Assembly: GCF_900168295.1 (NCBI RefSeq)
Contig: NZ_FVZL01000002.1
Location: 62,001-126,000, forward strand
DNA from: Arthrobacter sp. P2b
GTDB taxonomy: Bacteria; Actinomycetota; Actinomycetes; Actinomycetales; Micrococcaceae
Length of the DNA stretch: 64,000 bases
Direction of reading: 5' to 3'
Position 1 is the first letter of the stretch. Each line of letters begins with the position of its first letter. Shown in pieces: positions 53,923 through 63,699 of the stretch. A program made the position numbers and the translations under genes. The notes under the pieces were generated by a model. That model was not told where the DNA came from and searched no databases. It saw only the letters and a list, made by a program, of their open reading frames with translations.

Positions 53923-56568
53923 GTGACTTCATCAAACCTGCGCGGCCGGCGCTACACCGCGAAAGCCTTCGACCTCGGTGCCATCGGTGCCGGCCTGGCC
54001 TTCGCAGGTTCCCTTCCGGACCTGGAGGAGGCCCTGGACACCGGGCCGGCCGCGGGCTCGGCGGTGGTGCAGGCGCCGCCCGGCACCGGGAAAACAACAC
54101 TCGTCCCGCCGCTGCTCGCGAACCTCGTCTCCGGCACGGGCAGGGTTGTGGTCACCCAGCCGCGGCGGGTGGCGGCACGTTCCGCTGCCCGGCGGCTCTC
54201 CGCCCTGGACGCCAGCCGGCTTGGCGGCCGCGTGGGCTACACCGTGCGCGGCGAACGGCAGGCGGGTTCCGATACCCTCGTCGAGTTCGTGACGCCCGGC
54301 ATCCTCCTGCGCCGCCTGCTGGCCGATCCCGGCCTTGACGGCGTTGCCGCCGTCGTCCTGGACGAAGTCCACGAGCGCGGCCTGGAGACGGACCTGCTGA
54401 TCGGCATGCTCGCCGAAGTCCGCCAGCTGCGCAGCGACCTCACCGTCGTGGCCATGTCGGCAACCCTCGATGCTCCCCGCTTCGCCGCCCTGCTGGGGGA
54501 CCCCGACGGCGGTCCCGCGGCTCCCGTCGTCGACTGCCCGTCCGTGCTCCATCCGTTGGATGTCCAGTGGGAACCTGCCCCGGGCCCGCGGCTGGACACC
54601 AGGGGAGTGGCCCGCAGCTTCCTGGACCACCTCGTGGAAACAGCGGCACGCGCCTACGCCCGCGCCCTGGCCGGGGACGGCTCCGTGGATGCCCTGGTTT
54701 TTGTCCCCGGCGCCCGCGAAGTCTCGCAGGTGGCAGCAGGCCTCCGCGGCCGGTTGGAGGAAGGCATCGATGTGCTCGAGCTGCATGGCCAGGTAGGTGC
54801 CGCGGAGCAGGACCGCGCAGTGTCCGGACGGCGGCCGGGGGACAATGCCCGGATTATCGTTTCAACCGATCTGGCGGAGTCCTCGCTGACCGTCCCGGGC
54901 GTCCGGCTGGTCATCGATTCCGGGCTAACCCGGGAGCCGCGGCGGGATGCCGGCCGTGGCATGAGCGGCCTGGTAACGGTCTCCTGCTCCCGGGCATCGG
55001 CGGATCAACGCGCAGGCCGGGCGGCCCGCCAAGGTCCGGGCACCGTGGTCCGCTGCTACACGCAGCAGGCGTATGGGGCAGCGCCGGCCCATGTCACGCC
55101 CGAAATCAAGGTGGCGGACCTGACCGGCGCAGCATTGACGCTGGCATGCTGGGGATCGCCGGGTGGCGAAGGGCTTGCCCTGCCGGACATGCCGCCGCGG
55201 CAAACCTTGGATGACGCCGTCGAGATCCTCAGGGAACTGGGTGCCGTGTCAGCAGACGGCCACGCCACCGCTACGGGGCGCACCCTCGGCGGAATTCCTG
55301 CCGATCCGAGGCTTGCCCGCGCCCTGCTGGACGGCGCGGCAACCATCGGTGCCCGGGCGGCGGCAGAGGTGGTGGCCGCAGTTGCCGGAGACCACCGTGC
55401 TCCCGGCGCTGACCTTCCGCGGCTGTTGTCCCAGCTTCGTGGCGATTCCGGGCCGGCGGGCCGGCGCTGGGCGGACGAGTCAAAGCGGTTGCGGGCCCTG
55501 GCCCGGGAAGCGGGCAACCCCGCATCCCCTGGAGTTCCCACCTCTGCAGTTGCCACCCTCGGCGCGGCCGGCACCGAGGCGGTGGGTGCCGTCGTCGCCC
55601 TGGCCTTTCCGGACCGGGTGGCCCGGCTCGTGCCCGGTGACGGGCCTGCACGGTACCTGCTGTCGTCCGGGACGCGTGCCGGCCTGCCGGCGGGAAGCAG
55701 CCTGTCCGGGTACGAATGGCTGGCCGTGGCCGAAGTGTCGCGGGCGGAGGGCAGGGACTCGGCCGGCACCGGCGCCGTCATCCGGACGGCTGCGCCGCTC
55801 AACGCCGAGCTCGCCCAGGCAGCCGCCTCGCACCTCCTGGCGGAAACGGTCGAGGCGCAGTTCGTCCAGGGACGTGTTACGGCACGGAAAGTCCGGCGCC
55901 TGGGTGCGATCGTGCTCGCGGACACCCCTGTCCGTCCCTCACCGGCCGAAGGCAAGGCGGCCGTGGCCGGAGCCCTGCACAAGGAGGGCCTTGCCGTCCT
56001 GGAATGGTCGACGGCGGCCGACGCCTTGCGCCGCCGTCTTGCCTTCCTGCACCGGGAGCTGGGCGGACCGTGGCCCGACGTCTCGGACGCCGCCCTCCTG
56101 CTGCGCCTGGACGACTGGCTGGGTCCGGAACTTGAAAGCCTTGCGGCGGGAGGCGCGGTCGCGGCGTTGGACCTCACCCAGCCGCTGCGGCGCCTGCTGC
56201 CCTGGCCGGAGGCCGGACGGCTGGATGAGCTGGCCCCGGAATGGCTGGAGGTTCCCAGCGGCTCACGGATCAGGATCGACTACCCTCATCACGACGACGA
56301 CACCGCGCCGCCTGTGGTAGCCGTCAAGCTGCAGGAATGCTTCGGCCTGGCCGATTCGCCCCGGCTGGTGAACGGCACGGTTCCGGTCCTGTTCCACCTG
56401 CTGTCCCCGGCCCGGCGCCCGCTGGCCGTGACCGGTGACCTCACGTCCTTTTGGTCCGGTCCCTATGCGCAGGTCCGGGCAGAGATGCGCGGCCGTTATC
56501 CCAAGCACCCGTGGCCGGAGGATCCCTGGACTGCCCCGGCCACAGCACGGGCCAAGCAGCGCAGCTAG
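53923..56568 (+). CDS. hrpB: ATP-dependent helicase HrpB
   Basis: 881 residues from a GTG at 53923, of the size of HrpB. DEAH-type motifs: APPGTGKTT (I), VTQPRRVAARS (Ia), VLDEVHERGLETDL (II, DEVH), VAMSATLD (III), IIVSTDLAESSLTVPGV (V), and ADQRAGRAARQGPG (VI). The C-terminal HrpB domain (YPHHDDDTAPPVVAVKLQE, FGLADSPRLV) is present. The role of HrpB in bacteria is still unclear; it resembles RNA helicases. Isolated gene. Confidence 0.92.
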   Translation: MTSSNLRGRRYTAKAFDLGAIGAGLAFAGSLPDLEEALDTGPAAGSAVVQAPPGTGKTTLVPPLLANLVSGTGRVVVTQPRRVAARSAARRLSALDASRLGGRVGYTVRGERQAGSDTLVEFVTPGILLRRLLADPGLDGVAAVVLDEVHERGLETDLLIGMLAEVRQLRSDLTVVAMSATLDAPRFAALLGDPDGGPAAPVVDCPSVLHPLDVQWEPAPGPRLDTRGVARSFLDHLVETAARAYARALAGDGSVDALVFVPGAREVSQVAAGLRGRLEEGIDVLELHGQVGAAEQDRAVSGRRPGDNARIIVSTDLAESSLTVPGVRLVIDSGLTREPRRDAGRGMSGLVTVSCSRASADQRAGRAARQGPGTVVRCYTQQAYGAAPAHVTPEIKVADLTGAALTLACWGSPGGEGLALPDMPPRQTLDDAVEILRELGAVSADGHATATGRTLGGIPADPRLARALLDGAATIGARAAAEVVAAVAGDHRAPGADLPRLLSQLRGDSGPAGRRWADESKRLRALAREAGNPASPGVPTSAVATLGAAGTEAVGAVVALAFPDRVARLVPGDGPARYLLSSGTRAGLPAGSSLSGYEWLAVAEVSRAEGRDSAGTGAVIRTAAPLNAELAQAAASHLLAETVEAQFVQGRVTARKVRRLGAIVLADTPVRPSPAEGKAAVAGALHKEGLAVLEWSTAADALRRRLAFLHRELGGPWPDVSDAALLLRLDDWLGPELESLAAGGAVAALDLTQPLRRLLPWPEAGRLDELAPEWLEVPSGSRIRIDYPHHDDDTAPPVVAVKLQECFGLADSPRLVNGTVPVLFHLLSPARRPLAVTGDLTSFWSGPYAQVRAEMRGRYPKHPWPEDPWTAPATARAKQRS

Positions 56569-56721
56569 GGTCCTTCCGGGCGCATGCCACCGGTCTCCGG
56601 CGGCTGCGTGAGAACTCCGATACACAGCTGAAACGTCGCGTCGACGTGCTGAAACATGCCTTGGCTACGCTCGGTGGTACGTGGACAGCGTGGTCCATAC
56701 CCCACATGGAAGGACATACCG

Positions 56722-56865
56722 ATGTTTCTCTTTAACCTTTTGCTCGACGGCCGGCGCAGTGACGACAACCGGTCCTACAACGGCGGCAGCGGGAAGAACG
56801 ACTTTCCCGAAGGCCGGCTCACCTCCGCAGCGTGGGAGGGCTGGTGGCACGAGGAAGCAGCGTAA
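56722..56865 (+). CDS. Small hypothetical protein of 47 residues
   Basis: From the ATG at 56722 (AAGGAC upstream). It begins with hydrophobic MFLFNLLLDGRR, then a hydrophilic DDNRSYNGGSGKND stretch, and ends in a Trp-rich AAWEGWWHEEAA. The pattern suggests a real small protein rather than a random frame, but the length gives little power. 56569-56721 before it holds nothing else I can identify. Confidence 0.4.
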   Translation: MFLFNLLLDGRRSDDNRSYNGGSGKNDFPEGRLTSAAWEGWWHEEAA

Positions 56866-56889
56866 CCGGATGGAGCCGGGCGGGCGTGC

Positions 56890-57567
56890 CTAGCGGGCGA
56901 ACCGGATAAAGTCGGCCACCGGAGCGGCCAGCGAGGCCCCGATCTCACCCGCCGGCCGTTTCGCACCTGCGACGGCGAAGGAATGGTCGCCGCCGTCCAT
57001 CCACTGCAGTACCGCGGACGGCCCTATGCGTGACACAACGTCCTGCAGGATTTCCGGCGTGGCAAACGTGTCGCGGGTGCCCTGCAGGAACAACATCGGC
57101 GTGGTCATCCCGTAGAGGTGTTCGTCCCGCAGTTTCTCCGGCTTTCCGGGCGGGTGCAGCGGGTACCCGAGGTAGATCAGACCCGCAGCAGCCATCCCTT
57201 CGGAGACTGCCATGGACGCCATCCGGCCGCCGAATGATTTGCCTGCCGCCCACAGGGGGCCGGAGTCCCCGTGGGTTGCTGCGCGTTCCGCAGCAGCTGC
57301 CATCGCCGCATTCCAGGTGGCAATTGCGGCCGGCGGGCGGTCCGGGAACCGCCGCCCGGCTTCACGGTAGGGGAAGTTGAAGCGCAGCGTTGCCAAGCCC
57401 AAGGAGTTCAGTGCGTCCGTGAACCCGCGCAGGAAGGGGTGCTCCATTCCAGCGCCGGCACCGTGGGCGACCACCACCGTGGCCCAGGGATCGTCCGGGC
57501 GGGCATAAGCGGCGGAGACGGTGACCTCGCCAACGGCAAGCGGAAAGTCTGTTTCTTCGGCGGGCAT
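56890..57567 (-). CDS. Dienelactone/KANL3-Tex30-type alpha/beta hydrolase
   Basis: 225 residues from the ATG at 57567. It has the compact alpha/beta hydrolase pattern of the KANL3/Tex30-like group: AHGAGAGMEHPFLRGF (oxyanion loop), LRFNFPYREAGRRFPDRPP, the nucleophile elbow AAGKSFGGRMAS (Ser), a late Asp in QGTRDTF, and the His in DGGDHSF. No signal peptide. Substrate unknown. Confidence 0.85.
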   Translation of the reverse strand: MPAEETDFPLAVGEVTVSAAYARPDDPWATVVVAHGAGAGMEHPFLRGFTDALNSLGLATLRFNFPYREAGRRFPDRPPAAIATWNAAMAAAAERAATHGDSGPLWAAGKSFGGRMASMAVSEGMAAAGLIYLGYPLHPPGKPEKLRDEHLYGMTTPMLFLQGTRDTFATPEILQDVVSRIGPSAVLQWMDGGDHSFAVAGAKRPAGEIGASLAAPVADFIRFAR

Positions 57568-57636
57568 GTCTCCATCATGCCGCAGGGACGTCCGGAAATG
57601 TGCCGGCATCCGGACGGCGGGGTGTACGTTGTCCCC

Positions 57637-58659
57637 ATGGCGAGCGAACAGACAAAAATCACGGTTCCGGGCCCCCACGGCGAGCGCGAGATGCGCATTT
57701 CCAGCCCCAGCAGGGTCCTGTGGCCGGACCTCGGCCTCACCAAGCTGGATCTGGTCCAGTACCTTTGCGATGTGGGCGAGGCGTTCATTGCCGCGAACGG
57801 TGACCGGCCCGTGGCGCTGCAGAGGTACTCGGACAACGTGGACGGCGAGCAGTTCTTCTCAAAGAACCCGCCCAAGGGGACCCCTGAATTCATGCGCTCA
57901 GTGAAAGTGGTCTTCCCGAGCGCCCGTTCGCATCCCATGCTCGTCCTGGATGAACCGGCAGCCGCCGTGTGGGCCGCACAGATGAACACCGTGGTGTTCC
58001 ATCCGTGGCCGTCCCGGGCCGGAAACCCGGATAATCCGGACCAGCTGCGGATCGACCTGGACCCGCAGCCCGGGACGGATTTTGATGATGCGGTTCCCGC
58101 GGCCCTGGTGCTGAAGGAGGTCCTGGCCGAGGCCGGACTCGAGTGCTTCATCAAGACCTCGGGAAACCGCGGCCTCCACGTCTACGCGCCCATCGAGCCC
58201 ACCCGGGAATTCCTGGATGTCCGGCACGCCGTGATTGCCGCCGCCCGGGAGGTGGAGCGGCGGATGCCGGAGAAGGTGACCACCGCCTGGTGGAAGGAAG
58301 AGCGTGGCCAGCGGATTTTCCTCGACTTCAACCAGGCCAACCGGGACCGCACCATCGCCGGCGCCTACAGTCCCCGGGCTTTGCCGCACGCCCCGGTGTC
58401 CTGCCCCATCACGTGGGATGAGCTGGAGAACGCCGATCCCAAGAACTTCACCATCCTGACCGTCCCCGAAAGGCTCCGGACCACCGGGGACCCCTGGGCC
58501 GGCTTCCACAAGAATCCGGGCAGCATTGACACCCTGCTCGAGTGGTGGGAGCGGGACAGCAAAGCAGGCCTGGGTGAGCTGCCGTTTCCGCCGGACTACC
58601 CCAAAATGCCGGGGGAACCGCCGCGGGTCCAGCCCAGCCGGGCAAAGAAGCAGGACTGA
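57637..58659 (+). CDS. LigD-type polymerase (PrimPol) domain protein
   Basis: 340 residues from the ATG at 57637. It matches the stand-alone polymerase domain of the bacterial NHEJ enzyme LigD: RVLWPDLGLTKLDLVQYL, NGDRPVALQRY, the catalytic DLDPQPG carboxylates, KTSGNRGLHVYAPI and RDRTIAGAYSPRALPHAPVS. It can add ribo- or deoxynucleotides at breaks. No ligase, nuclease or Ku gene is in the window, as is common for actinobacteria with split LigD genes. Confidence 0.9.
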   Translation: MASEQTKITVPGPHGEREMRISSPSRVLWPDLGLTKLDLVQYLCDVGEAFIAANGDRPVALQRYSDNVDGEQFFSKNPPKGTPEFMRSVKVVFPSARSHPMLVLDEPAAAVWAAQMNTVVFHPWPSRAGNPDNPDQLRIDLDPQPGTDFDDAVPAALVLKEVLAEAGLECFIKTSGNRGLHVYAPIEPTREFLDVRHAVIAAAREVERRMPEKVTTAWWKEERGQRIFLDFNQANRDRTIAGAYSPRALPHAPVSCPITWDELENADPKNFTILTVPERLRTTGDPWAGFHKNPGSIDTLLEWWERDSKAGLGELPFPPDYPKMPGEPPRVQPSRAKKQD

Positions 58660-58684
58660 CCGGACGCCGGGGCCCCGCCGAAAC

Positions 58685-59305
58685 CTATTCGAAGCGGGAG
58701 GGGTCGCCGGCGCCCTGCCGGACCACCTCGGCCACGCCGCTGGAAAAGTCCACCACCGTGGTGGGCTCCGCGCCGCAGTCGCCGGCATCGATCACGGCGT
58801 CCACCTGGTGGTCCAGCCGTTCCTTGATGTCCCACCCCTGGGTCAGCGGGTCTTCCTCGTCGGGCAGCAGCAGGGTGCTGGACAACAGGGGTTCGCCGAG
58901 CTCGGCCAGCAATGCCGAAACCACCCGGTTGTCCGGGATCCTGACGCCAACGGTCTTTTTCTTCGGATGCAGCAGGCGCTTGGGGACTTCCCGGGTGGCC
59001 GGAAGAATGAATGTGTAACTTCCGGGCGTGACCGACTTGATGCTGCGGAATACTTCATTGCCGATGTTCACGAACTGGCCCAGCTGGGCGAAGTCCCGGC
59101 ACACCAGGGTGAAGTGGTGCTTGTCATCCAGCCGGCGGATGCTCCTGATCCGGTCCAGGGCATCCTTGTTCCCCAGCTGCGCGCCCAGCGCATAGCAGGA
59201 GTCCGTGGGGTAGGCGATCAGCCCGCCGTCGAGCAGGATGCGGACCGCCTGGGCAATTGCCCGGGGCTGGGGGTCCTGGGGATGAACGTCGAAATATCTG
59301 GCCAT
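58685..59305 (-). CDS. YciO/Sua5-type L-threonylcarbamoyladenylate synthase family protein
   Basis: 206 residues from the ATG at 59305. It has the YrdC-fold pattern: LLDGGLIAYPTDSCYALGAQL, RRLDDKHHFTLVCRDFAQLGQF, PGSYTFILPAT and KTVGVRIPDNRVV. The form is closest to YciO, a Sua5/TsaC paralogue whose role in tRNA t6A synthesis is less certain. Converges with the LigD-type gene, 25 bp apart. Confidence 0.87.
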   Translation of the reverse strand: MARYFDVHPQDPQPRAIAQAVRILLDGGLIAYPTDSCYALGAQLGNKDALDRIRSIRRLDDKHHFTLVCRDFAQLGQFVNIGNEVFRSIKSVTPGSYTFILPATREVPKRLLHPKKKTVGVRIPDNRVVSALLAELGEPLLSSTLLLPDEEDPLTQGWDIKERLDHQVDAVIDAGDCGAEPTTVVDFSSGVAEVVRQGAGDPSRFE

Positions 59306-59426
59306 GCCCCCGAGCCTACGTTCCGAAGGTGCCAACCCGCACGTCAAAACCCCCTACCAGCGCGCCCTTCTTTGGGGCAGGATGTTGTCTGGTCCATGTC
59401 AGTCCCCACAGCAAGGAGAACAAGCC

Positions 59427-59861
59427 ATGCCAACTGTCCTCAATCCCTACCTCAGCTTCCGGGACAACGCCCGCGAGGCGATGAACTTCTACCAGTCAGT
59501 GTTCGGCGGGGAACTGCGGGTCAGCACCTTCGGGGAGTACCAGGCCAGCGAGGATCCTGCGGAAGCGGACAAGATCATGCACGGCATGCTGACCACCCCG
59601 CAGGGCCTGGTCCTGATGGGGGCCGACACCCCCAATGGCATGGAGTACAGCCAGGGTTCGGCCATCTCCATCTCCCTCAGCGGCGAGGACGAGGCAGAAC
59701 TCCGCGGCTATTACGACAAGCTGAGCGGCGACGGCGGGTCGGTCACGGTTCCGTTGGAAAAGTCCCCCTGGGGTGACATCTTCGGAATGTGCACGGACCG
59801 CTATGGCGTTGCCTGGCTGGTCAACGTCAACGCTGCGCAGGGCACCACGGGCGCGCCCTGA
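59427..59861 (+). CDS. VOC-superfamily (PhnB-like) protein
   Basis: 144 residues; AAGGAGAAC precedes the ATG. It starts with NPYLSFRDNAREAMNFYQSVFGG and has the MHGML, LMGADTP and PWGDIFGMCTDRYGVAWLVN segments of PhnB/YjdN proteins. These adopt a glyoxalase/VOC fold and may bind a small ligand or metal. Function unknown. Confidence 0.88.
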   Translation: MPTVLNPYLSFRDNAREAMNFYQSVFGGELRVSTFGEYQASEDPAEADKIMHGMLTTPQGLVLMGADTPNGMEYSQGSAISISLSGEDEAELRGYYDKLSGDGGSVTVPLEKSPWGDIFGMCTDRYGVAWLVNVNAAQGTTGAP

Positions 59862-59892
59862 TCCTGCCGGACGCGCCCGATTGATGACGGGG

Positions 59893-60981
59893 CTAGCCCT
59901 GTTTTGACGCCACGAAGTAGGCGTTGAACGGGTCTTCGTCCAGGTCCACCGCCCGGACGTCCTGGAATCCGGCGTCCCTGACCAGCCGTTCGGCCTGCTG
60001 GACGCCCCACACGGTCCCCAGTCCGTCGCCGCCCTGGGACAGTGAAACGGACATGCAGTGGGTGGTGGAGATGGCGTAGAGGAAGGCAGCCCAGGGCAGG
60101 TCGACGTTGTCCTCGAGGTTGCTGGAGGCCTTCATGTCCACCATCAGGAAGGTCCCGCCCGGCTTCAGTGCCTCCCAGATGTTGCGGAGCACGGCTGCCG
60201 GGTGGGCCTGGTCGTGGACGGCGTCGAAAACCGTGACGAGGTCCAGATCTTCCCGGAGGTCCAGGGCGGCGGCGTCGCGCAGCTCGAACCGGACGTTGGG
60301 CAGGCCCAGCCGCTCCGCCTCGGCCCGCCCGGCGTCAAGGGCTTCCGCGAAAAAGTCGTAGCCCACGAAGCTGCTGGCGGGAAAGGCCTGCGCCATCAGG
60401 TTCACGGCGTGGCCCGCACCGCAGCCGATATCGGCCACCCGGATGCCGGAGCGCAGGTGGTCAATCCTGCCGGACAGCGGAAGGATGGTGTCCACCAGCG
60501 AGGCGTCATGGACCGACGCGCTGTCTGCCGCCTGGATCTGGACGAAGCCCGGGTAGTCGGAGTAGTCCAGGCCGCCGCCCGTACGGAATTTCTCCACCAC
60601 CTTGCCGGCCACCTCGCCCATCAACGTCACGTACGTGAGCGTCCGCGCAAGGTTGGCCACTCCCGGTCCGCTGACGGATGGGGCGATGTCCCGCCGCAGG
60701 AAGTACGTCTTCGCACCGGGCTCGTAATCGATGAAGCGTGCAGTCACCATTCCGCCCAGCCACTCGCGGACGTAGCGCTCGTTCAGCCCCGCCGCGTCGG
60801 CGATCTGGACGCTGCTGGCGGGAGGCAGGCCAGCCAGCGTTTCGAACAGTCCCGTCTGGTGGCCGATGCTCGCGAGCACGGCCACGGAACCGTCATTAAG
60901 GATGCCCACGAGCCGTTCCGCGGCAGCCTCCGCTGCTGCTTCGGCTGATTCCGTGGCTGGCTCCGCCTGGTACGTGGTCAT
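59893..60981 (-). CDS. Winged-helix plus class I SAM-dependent methyltransferase
   Basis: 362 residues; AAGGAAAGGGCGG precedes the ATG. An N-terminal winged-helix-like region (about 20-105) leads to a Rossmann methyltransferase with motif I VADIGCGAGHAVNLM, motif II VGYDFF and a DLVTVFDAVHDQAHP block that suits a non-nucleic-acid substrate. This architecture, similar to O-methyltransferases, usually acts on small molecules. Substrate unknown. 60982-61275 upstream holds no other gene. Confidence 0.85.
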   Translation of the reverse strand: MTTYQAEPATESAEAAAEAAAERLVGILNDGSVAVLASIGHQTGLFETLAGLPPASSVQIADAAGLNERYVREWLGGMVTARFIDYEPGAKTYFLRRDIAPSVSGPGVANLARTLTYVTLMGEVAGKVVEKFRTGGGLDYSDYPGFVQIQAADSASVHDASLVDTILPLSGRIDHLRSGIRVADIGCGAGHAVNLMAQAFPASSFVGYDFFAEALDAGRAEAERLGLPNVRFELRDAAALDLREDLDLVTVFDAVHDQAHPAAVLRNIWEALKPGGTFLMVDMKASSNLEDNVDLPWAAFLYAISTTHCMSVSLSQGGDGLGTVWGVQQAERLVRDAGFQDVRAVDLDEDPFNAYFVASKQG

Positions 60982-61275
60982 GATCCGCCCTTTCCTTGTG
61001 TGTCACCGGGCCCGTTGCCCGGACCTTTGGCTGTTCGGATACTCCGACGCTATGGCGGGGGAGCGGACGTCCGCGTCGGGTGGAATGTGCATCTTTCCGC
61101 GCAGGGATGGGGCAGATGTTGCAGCCTGGCAAAAGGAGGCCGCTGGAAGGCACTGCTTCGGGCCAGGCCCCGGGAAGGTACGACGGCGGGAGGCGGCCGC
61201 GTGCCAAGGTGCGGCATCCACACGGGCGCCGGACGCCGTCGCGCGTTCCAGCAAGGGGCACCGAAGCGTACGGCC

Positions 61276-62889
61276 CTACAGCAGGCGGTGTTCCCGGGCC
61301 CAGCCGGCTGCGCCCGTCCGCGATGTCACGCCGATCTTTTGGAAGATGTTGGCCAGATGGCGCCCCACCGTCTTTTCGCTGAGGACCAGGGCGCCTGCCA
61401 CATCCCGGTTGCTGGCTCCGCGGCTGACAAGGGCGAGCACCTCCGCCTCCCGCGCGGTGAGCCCGCCCGGCAGCCCTGGCTCGAGCCGCCGGACGTCCGG
61501 CAGTGCGCCAAGCTGCCGGTAGATGGCCAGGGCAGTGGCCATGTCTGCCTCCGCGGCGGCCTGTTGGTGCATGGATGTCCTGCAGGCAGCGAGCAGTTCA
61601 TGTACTTGGGCGATGCTGTAGCGGGCACGCTGGCTGCGGTAGATGCGGGCCGCGGATTCCAGTGCTGCCGCTGCTTCTGCCGGCATGCCGGAGGACAGCA
61701 GCAGGTGCGCCCGGGCATGGCTTGCCCAGGCGAGGAAGCCCGGCGATGCGAACCGCTCCGCGATCTGTTCCAGCTCGCCGCAATAGGCTGCAGCGAGGTC
61801 CGGCTGCCGGCAGGCGAGTGCGATTTCGGTCGCGGGAAGGAGGAGCCGGGCGCGGTCAAGGGGATTGCCTTCGCCGAGGGAACGGCTGAGCTGCTCCAGC
61901 GCCTGGCCGTGGTGGCCGGCGGCATGGAGCAGCAGCGCCTCACCCGGCTGCGGGTCCAGCCCCGTCCCGCGGACCCGGGAAAATGCCCGGGCAGCACCGG
62001 AGCTGTCACCGCGGAGGCGGAGGATGTCACCCAGTTCGTAGAAGCCGGTGCCGGCCATCCAGCCGTGGGCGGCGGCCAGTTCTTCGCTCAGTGGCCCGAT
62101 TTCCCGGATGACGTCCTCCCACGACCCCTCGGTGCTGAGCAGCTGGAGTTCGTGGACGCGCGTCACCCGGGCGTAGACGAAGGTGCGGGACAGGCCGGAC
62201 GTCCAATGCTCCAGCGCCTGCGTCCATGCGCGCATTCGGGCGTAGTCGCCCAGCGCATGGCAGAGGTGGGTCACCGTGCAGTAGATGTCGCCGCTCCACT
62301 CGGCCGGCACTTCGCCGGCAAGGACGGGAAGCATGGCTTCGTCGATGTCGCTGAAGCCCGCCGCCGTCTGTCCGCTGCGCACCAGGGCCAGGCCGGACAA
62401 TATCCGGGCGAAGCAGAGCAGTGCCGGGTCCCGGTGGGTCCGCCACAGTTCCACCAGGGCGGCGGACGCGCCGGCCACGGGTGCCGCGTCGCCGTCGAAG
62501 TCCAGGGACATGGACGCTTCCACGTACAGGAGGTAGCCGTAGGCGGGAATGTTCTCGAGGCCGTCGAGGTTCCGCCGGGCCCGGTTCAGCCACCCGGAGG
62601 CGAGCGCCAGGTCCCCGCGGGTGCCCCAGCGCAGGGAGAGGTTGATGGCCGTCATGGCAGCACCGGGGCGGTCGCCGGCGTCGTTGAGCCGCCGGTAGAG
62701 TTCCTCAGCCCCGGCCAGCGCCCCGGGCACGTTGCCCAGCCACCAGGCCGAGCTTGCCAGGGCTTCCAGGTCCCGGGTGGAAAGCGGCGCCTGGCGGGCT
62801 GCTGCCGCAAGGTTGTTGGCGGCCGCGGGCCAGTCCCGCCGGGCGAATGCTTCGCGCCCGGACGTCAGCAGCTGGTCCAGTTCTGGCAT
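61276..62889 (-). CDS. LuxR-family regulator with TPR-like sensor region
   Basis: 537 residues; GGGAGGCGGGC lies before the ATG. The N-terminal ~450 residues are all-helical with repeated Ala/Leu pairs, like a TPR array. Unlike LAL/MalT proteins it lacks an NTPase domain. The C-terminal helix-turn-helix (LTAREAEVLALVSRGASNRD, LSEKTVGRHLANIFQKIGV) is of the GerE/LuxR class. No ligand or target is apparent. Divergent from the coiled-coil membrane protein gene at 62995. Confidence 0.88.
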   Translation of the reverse strand: MPELDQLLTSGREAFARRDWPAAANNLAAAARQAPLSTRDLEALASSAWWLGNVPGALAGAEELYRRLNDAGDRPGAAMTAINLSLRWGTRGDLALASGWLNRARRNLDGLENIPAYGYLLYVEASMSLDFDGDAAPVAGASAALVELWRTHRDPALLCFARILSGLALVRSGQTAAGFSDIDEAMLPVLAGEVPAEWSGDIYCTVTHLCHALGDYARMRAWTQALEHWTSGLSRTFVYARVTRVHELQLLSTEGSWEDVIREIGPLSEELAAAHGWMAGTGFYELGDILRLRGDSSGAARAFSRVRGTGLDPQPGEALLLHAAGHHGQALEQLSRSLGEGNPLDRARLLLPATEIALACRQPDLAAAYCGELEQIAERFASPGFLAWASHARAHLLLSSGMPAEAAAALESAARIYRSQRARYSIAQVHELLAACRTSMHQQAAAEADMATALAIYRQLGALPDVRRLEPGLPGGLTAREAEVLALVSRGASNRDVAGALVLSEKTVGRHLANIFQKIGVTSRTGAAGWAREHRLL

Positions 62890-62994
62890 GCCCGCCTCCC
62901 GGATGACGCCTTTAGCGTACTGCCGCGCGCCCGGACGGAACAGCAGGATGCCGAACTCCTTGAGGCCGCAGCCGGCGACTACGAGGATGGACGG

Positions 62995-63681
62995 GTGGAG
63001 TCACTTCTTGAGTTCCTCTCCGACAAATGGTGGCTGGTCTTTCCGCTCAGCGCGTTTGCCGGCCACTATGCCAACAGCTGGCGCAAAGCCAGTGAGCGCC
63101 GCCACCAACGGAAGGTGGAACTGTACACACTGAAGAACCAGGCCCGTGAGGCCGAGAAGGCCTCGGCGGCTGAAGTGGAAGCCCTGATAGCCGCCCATGA
63201 CGCCACCAACCGCCGCTGGCTGGACTACGAACTCGACGTCGGAAAACTCATCGACTTTCCGCTCATGACGGACGTCAGGGAACCCCTCACGGTTGCCTTC
63301 CTCCGTGCAAAACGCGAGGCGGACGGCCAGCGGCCGGCCTCGGCCGCTGACATCACGTCTCCCGCACGGCTCGAGGCGTACCGCCAGGCCGTCAACAGCT
63401 TTGCCGTGGCGCTCGATGTTGCCGAACGGGAGGCCCGGCGGATCCGGGACAGCAAATTCTCCGGTCCCGAGCGTGAGCGGCTGGCCACCGCCCGGAAGCT
63501 GCTGATGATCGCGGAGAACCATGCTGCCACGCCGGCCGAACGCCAGGCAGCCTACAAGCGGGCCCGCCGGGAGCTGGACGGACTGATCGTCCTGCCGGAC
63601 GTGACCATCGCCGCCTTGGAGGAACGGGTGGCGCCGGGACTGGATGCTGGACGGCAGCCGTCGGAGTCCGGGCCCGCCTGA
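62995..63681 (+). CDS. Hypothetical membrane-associated coiled-coil protein
   Basis: About 228 residues from a GTG at 62995; the start is uncertain because the open frame extends upstream. A hydrophobic, Trp-rich stretch (LSDKWWLVFPLSAFAGHYA) near residues 8-26 is followed by long charged helices with heptad character (TLKNQAREAEKASAAEVEAL; ERQAAYKRARRELD). Function unknown. It is followed 18 bp later by the HAD-type gene on the same strand. Confidence 0.55.
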   Translation: MESLLEFLSDKWWLVFPLSAFAGHYANSWRKASERRHQRKVELYTLKNQAREAEKASAAEVEALIAAHDATNRRWLDYELDVGKLIDFPLMTDVREPLTVAFLRAKREADGQRPASAADITSPARLEAYRQAVNSFAVALDVAEREARRIRDSKFSGPERERLATARKLLMIAENHAATPAERQAAYKRARRELDGLIVLPDVTIAALEERVAPGLDAGRQPSESGPA

Positions 63682-63699
63682 GCGGCTGGAAGGGGCAGC

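Noticed and set aside
61000..62994. A plus-strand frame of more than 660 codons leading into the gene at 62995
   Set aside because: It is antisense to the LuxR-family gene and has shadow composition. Only the part after about 62995 looks coding.
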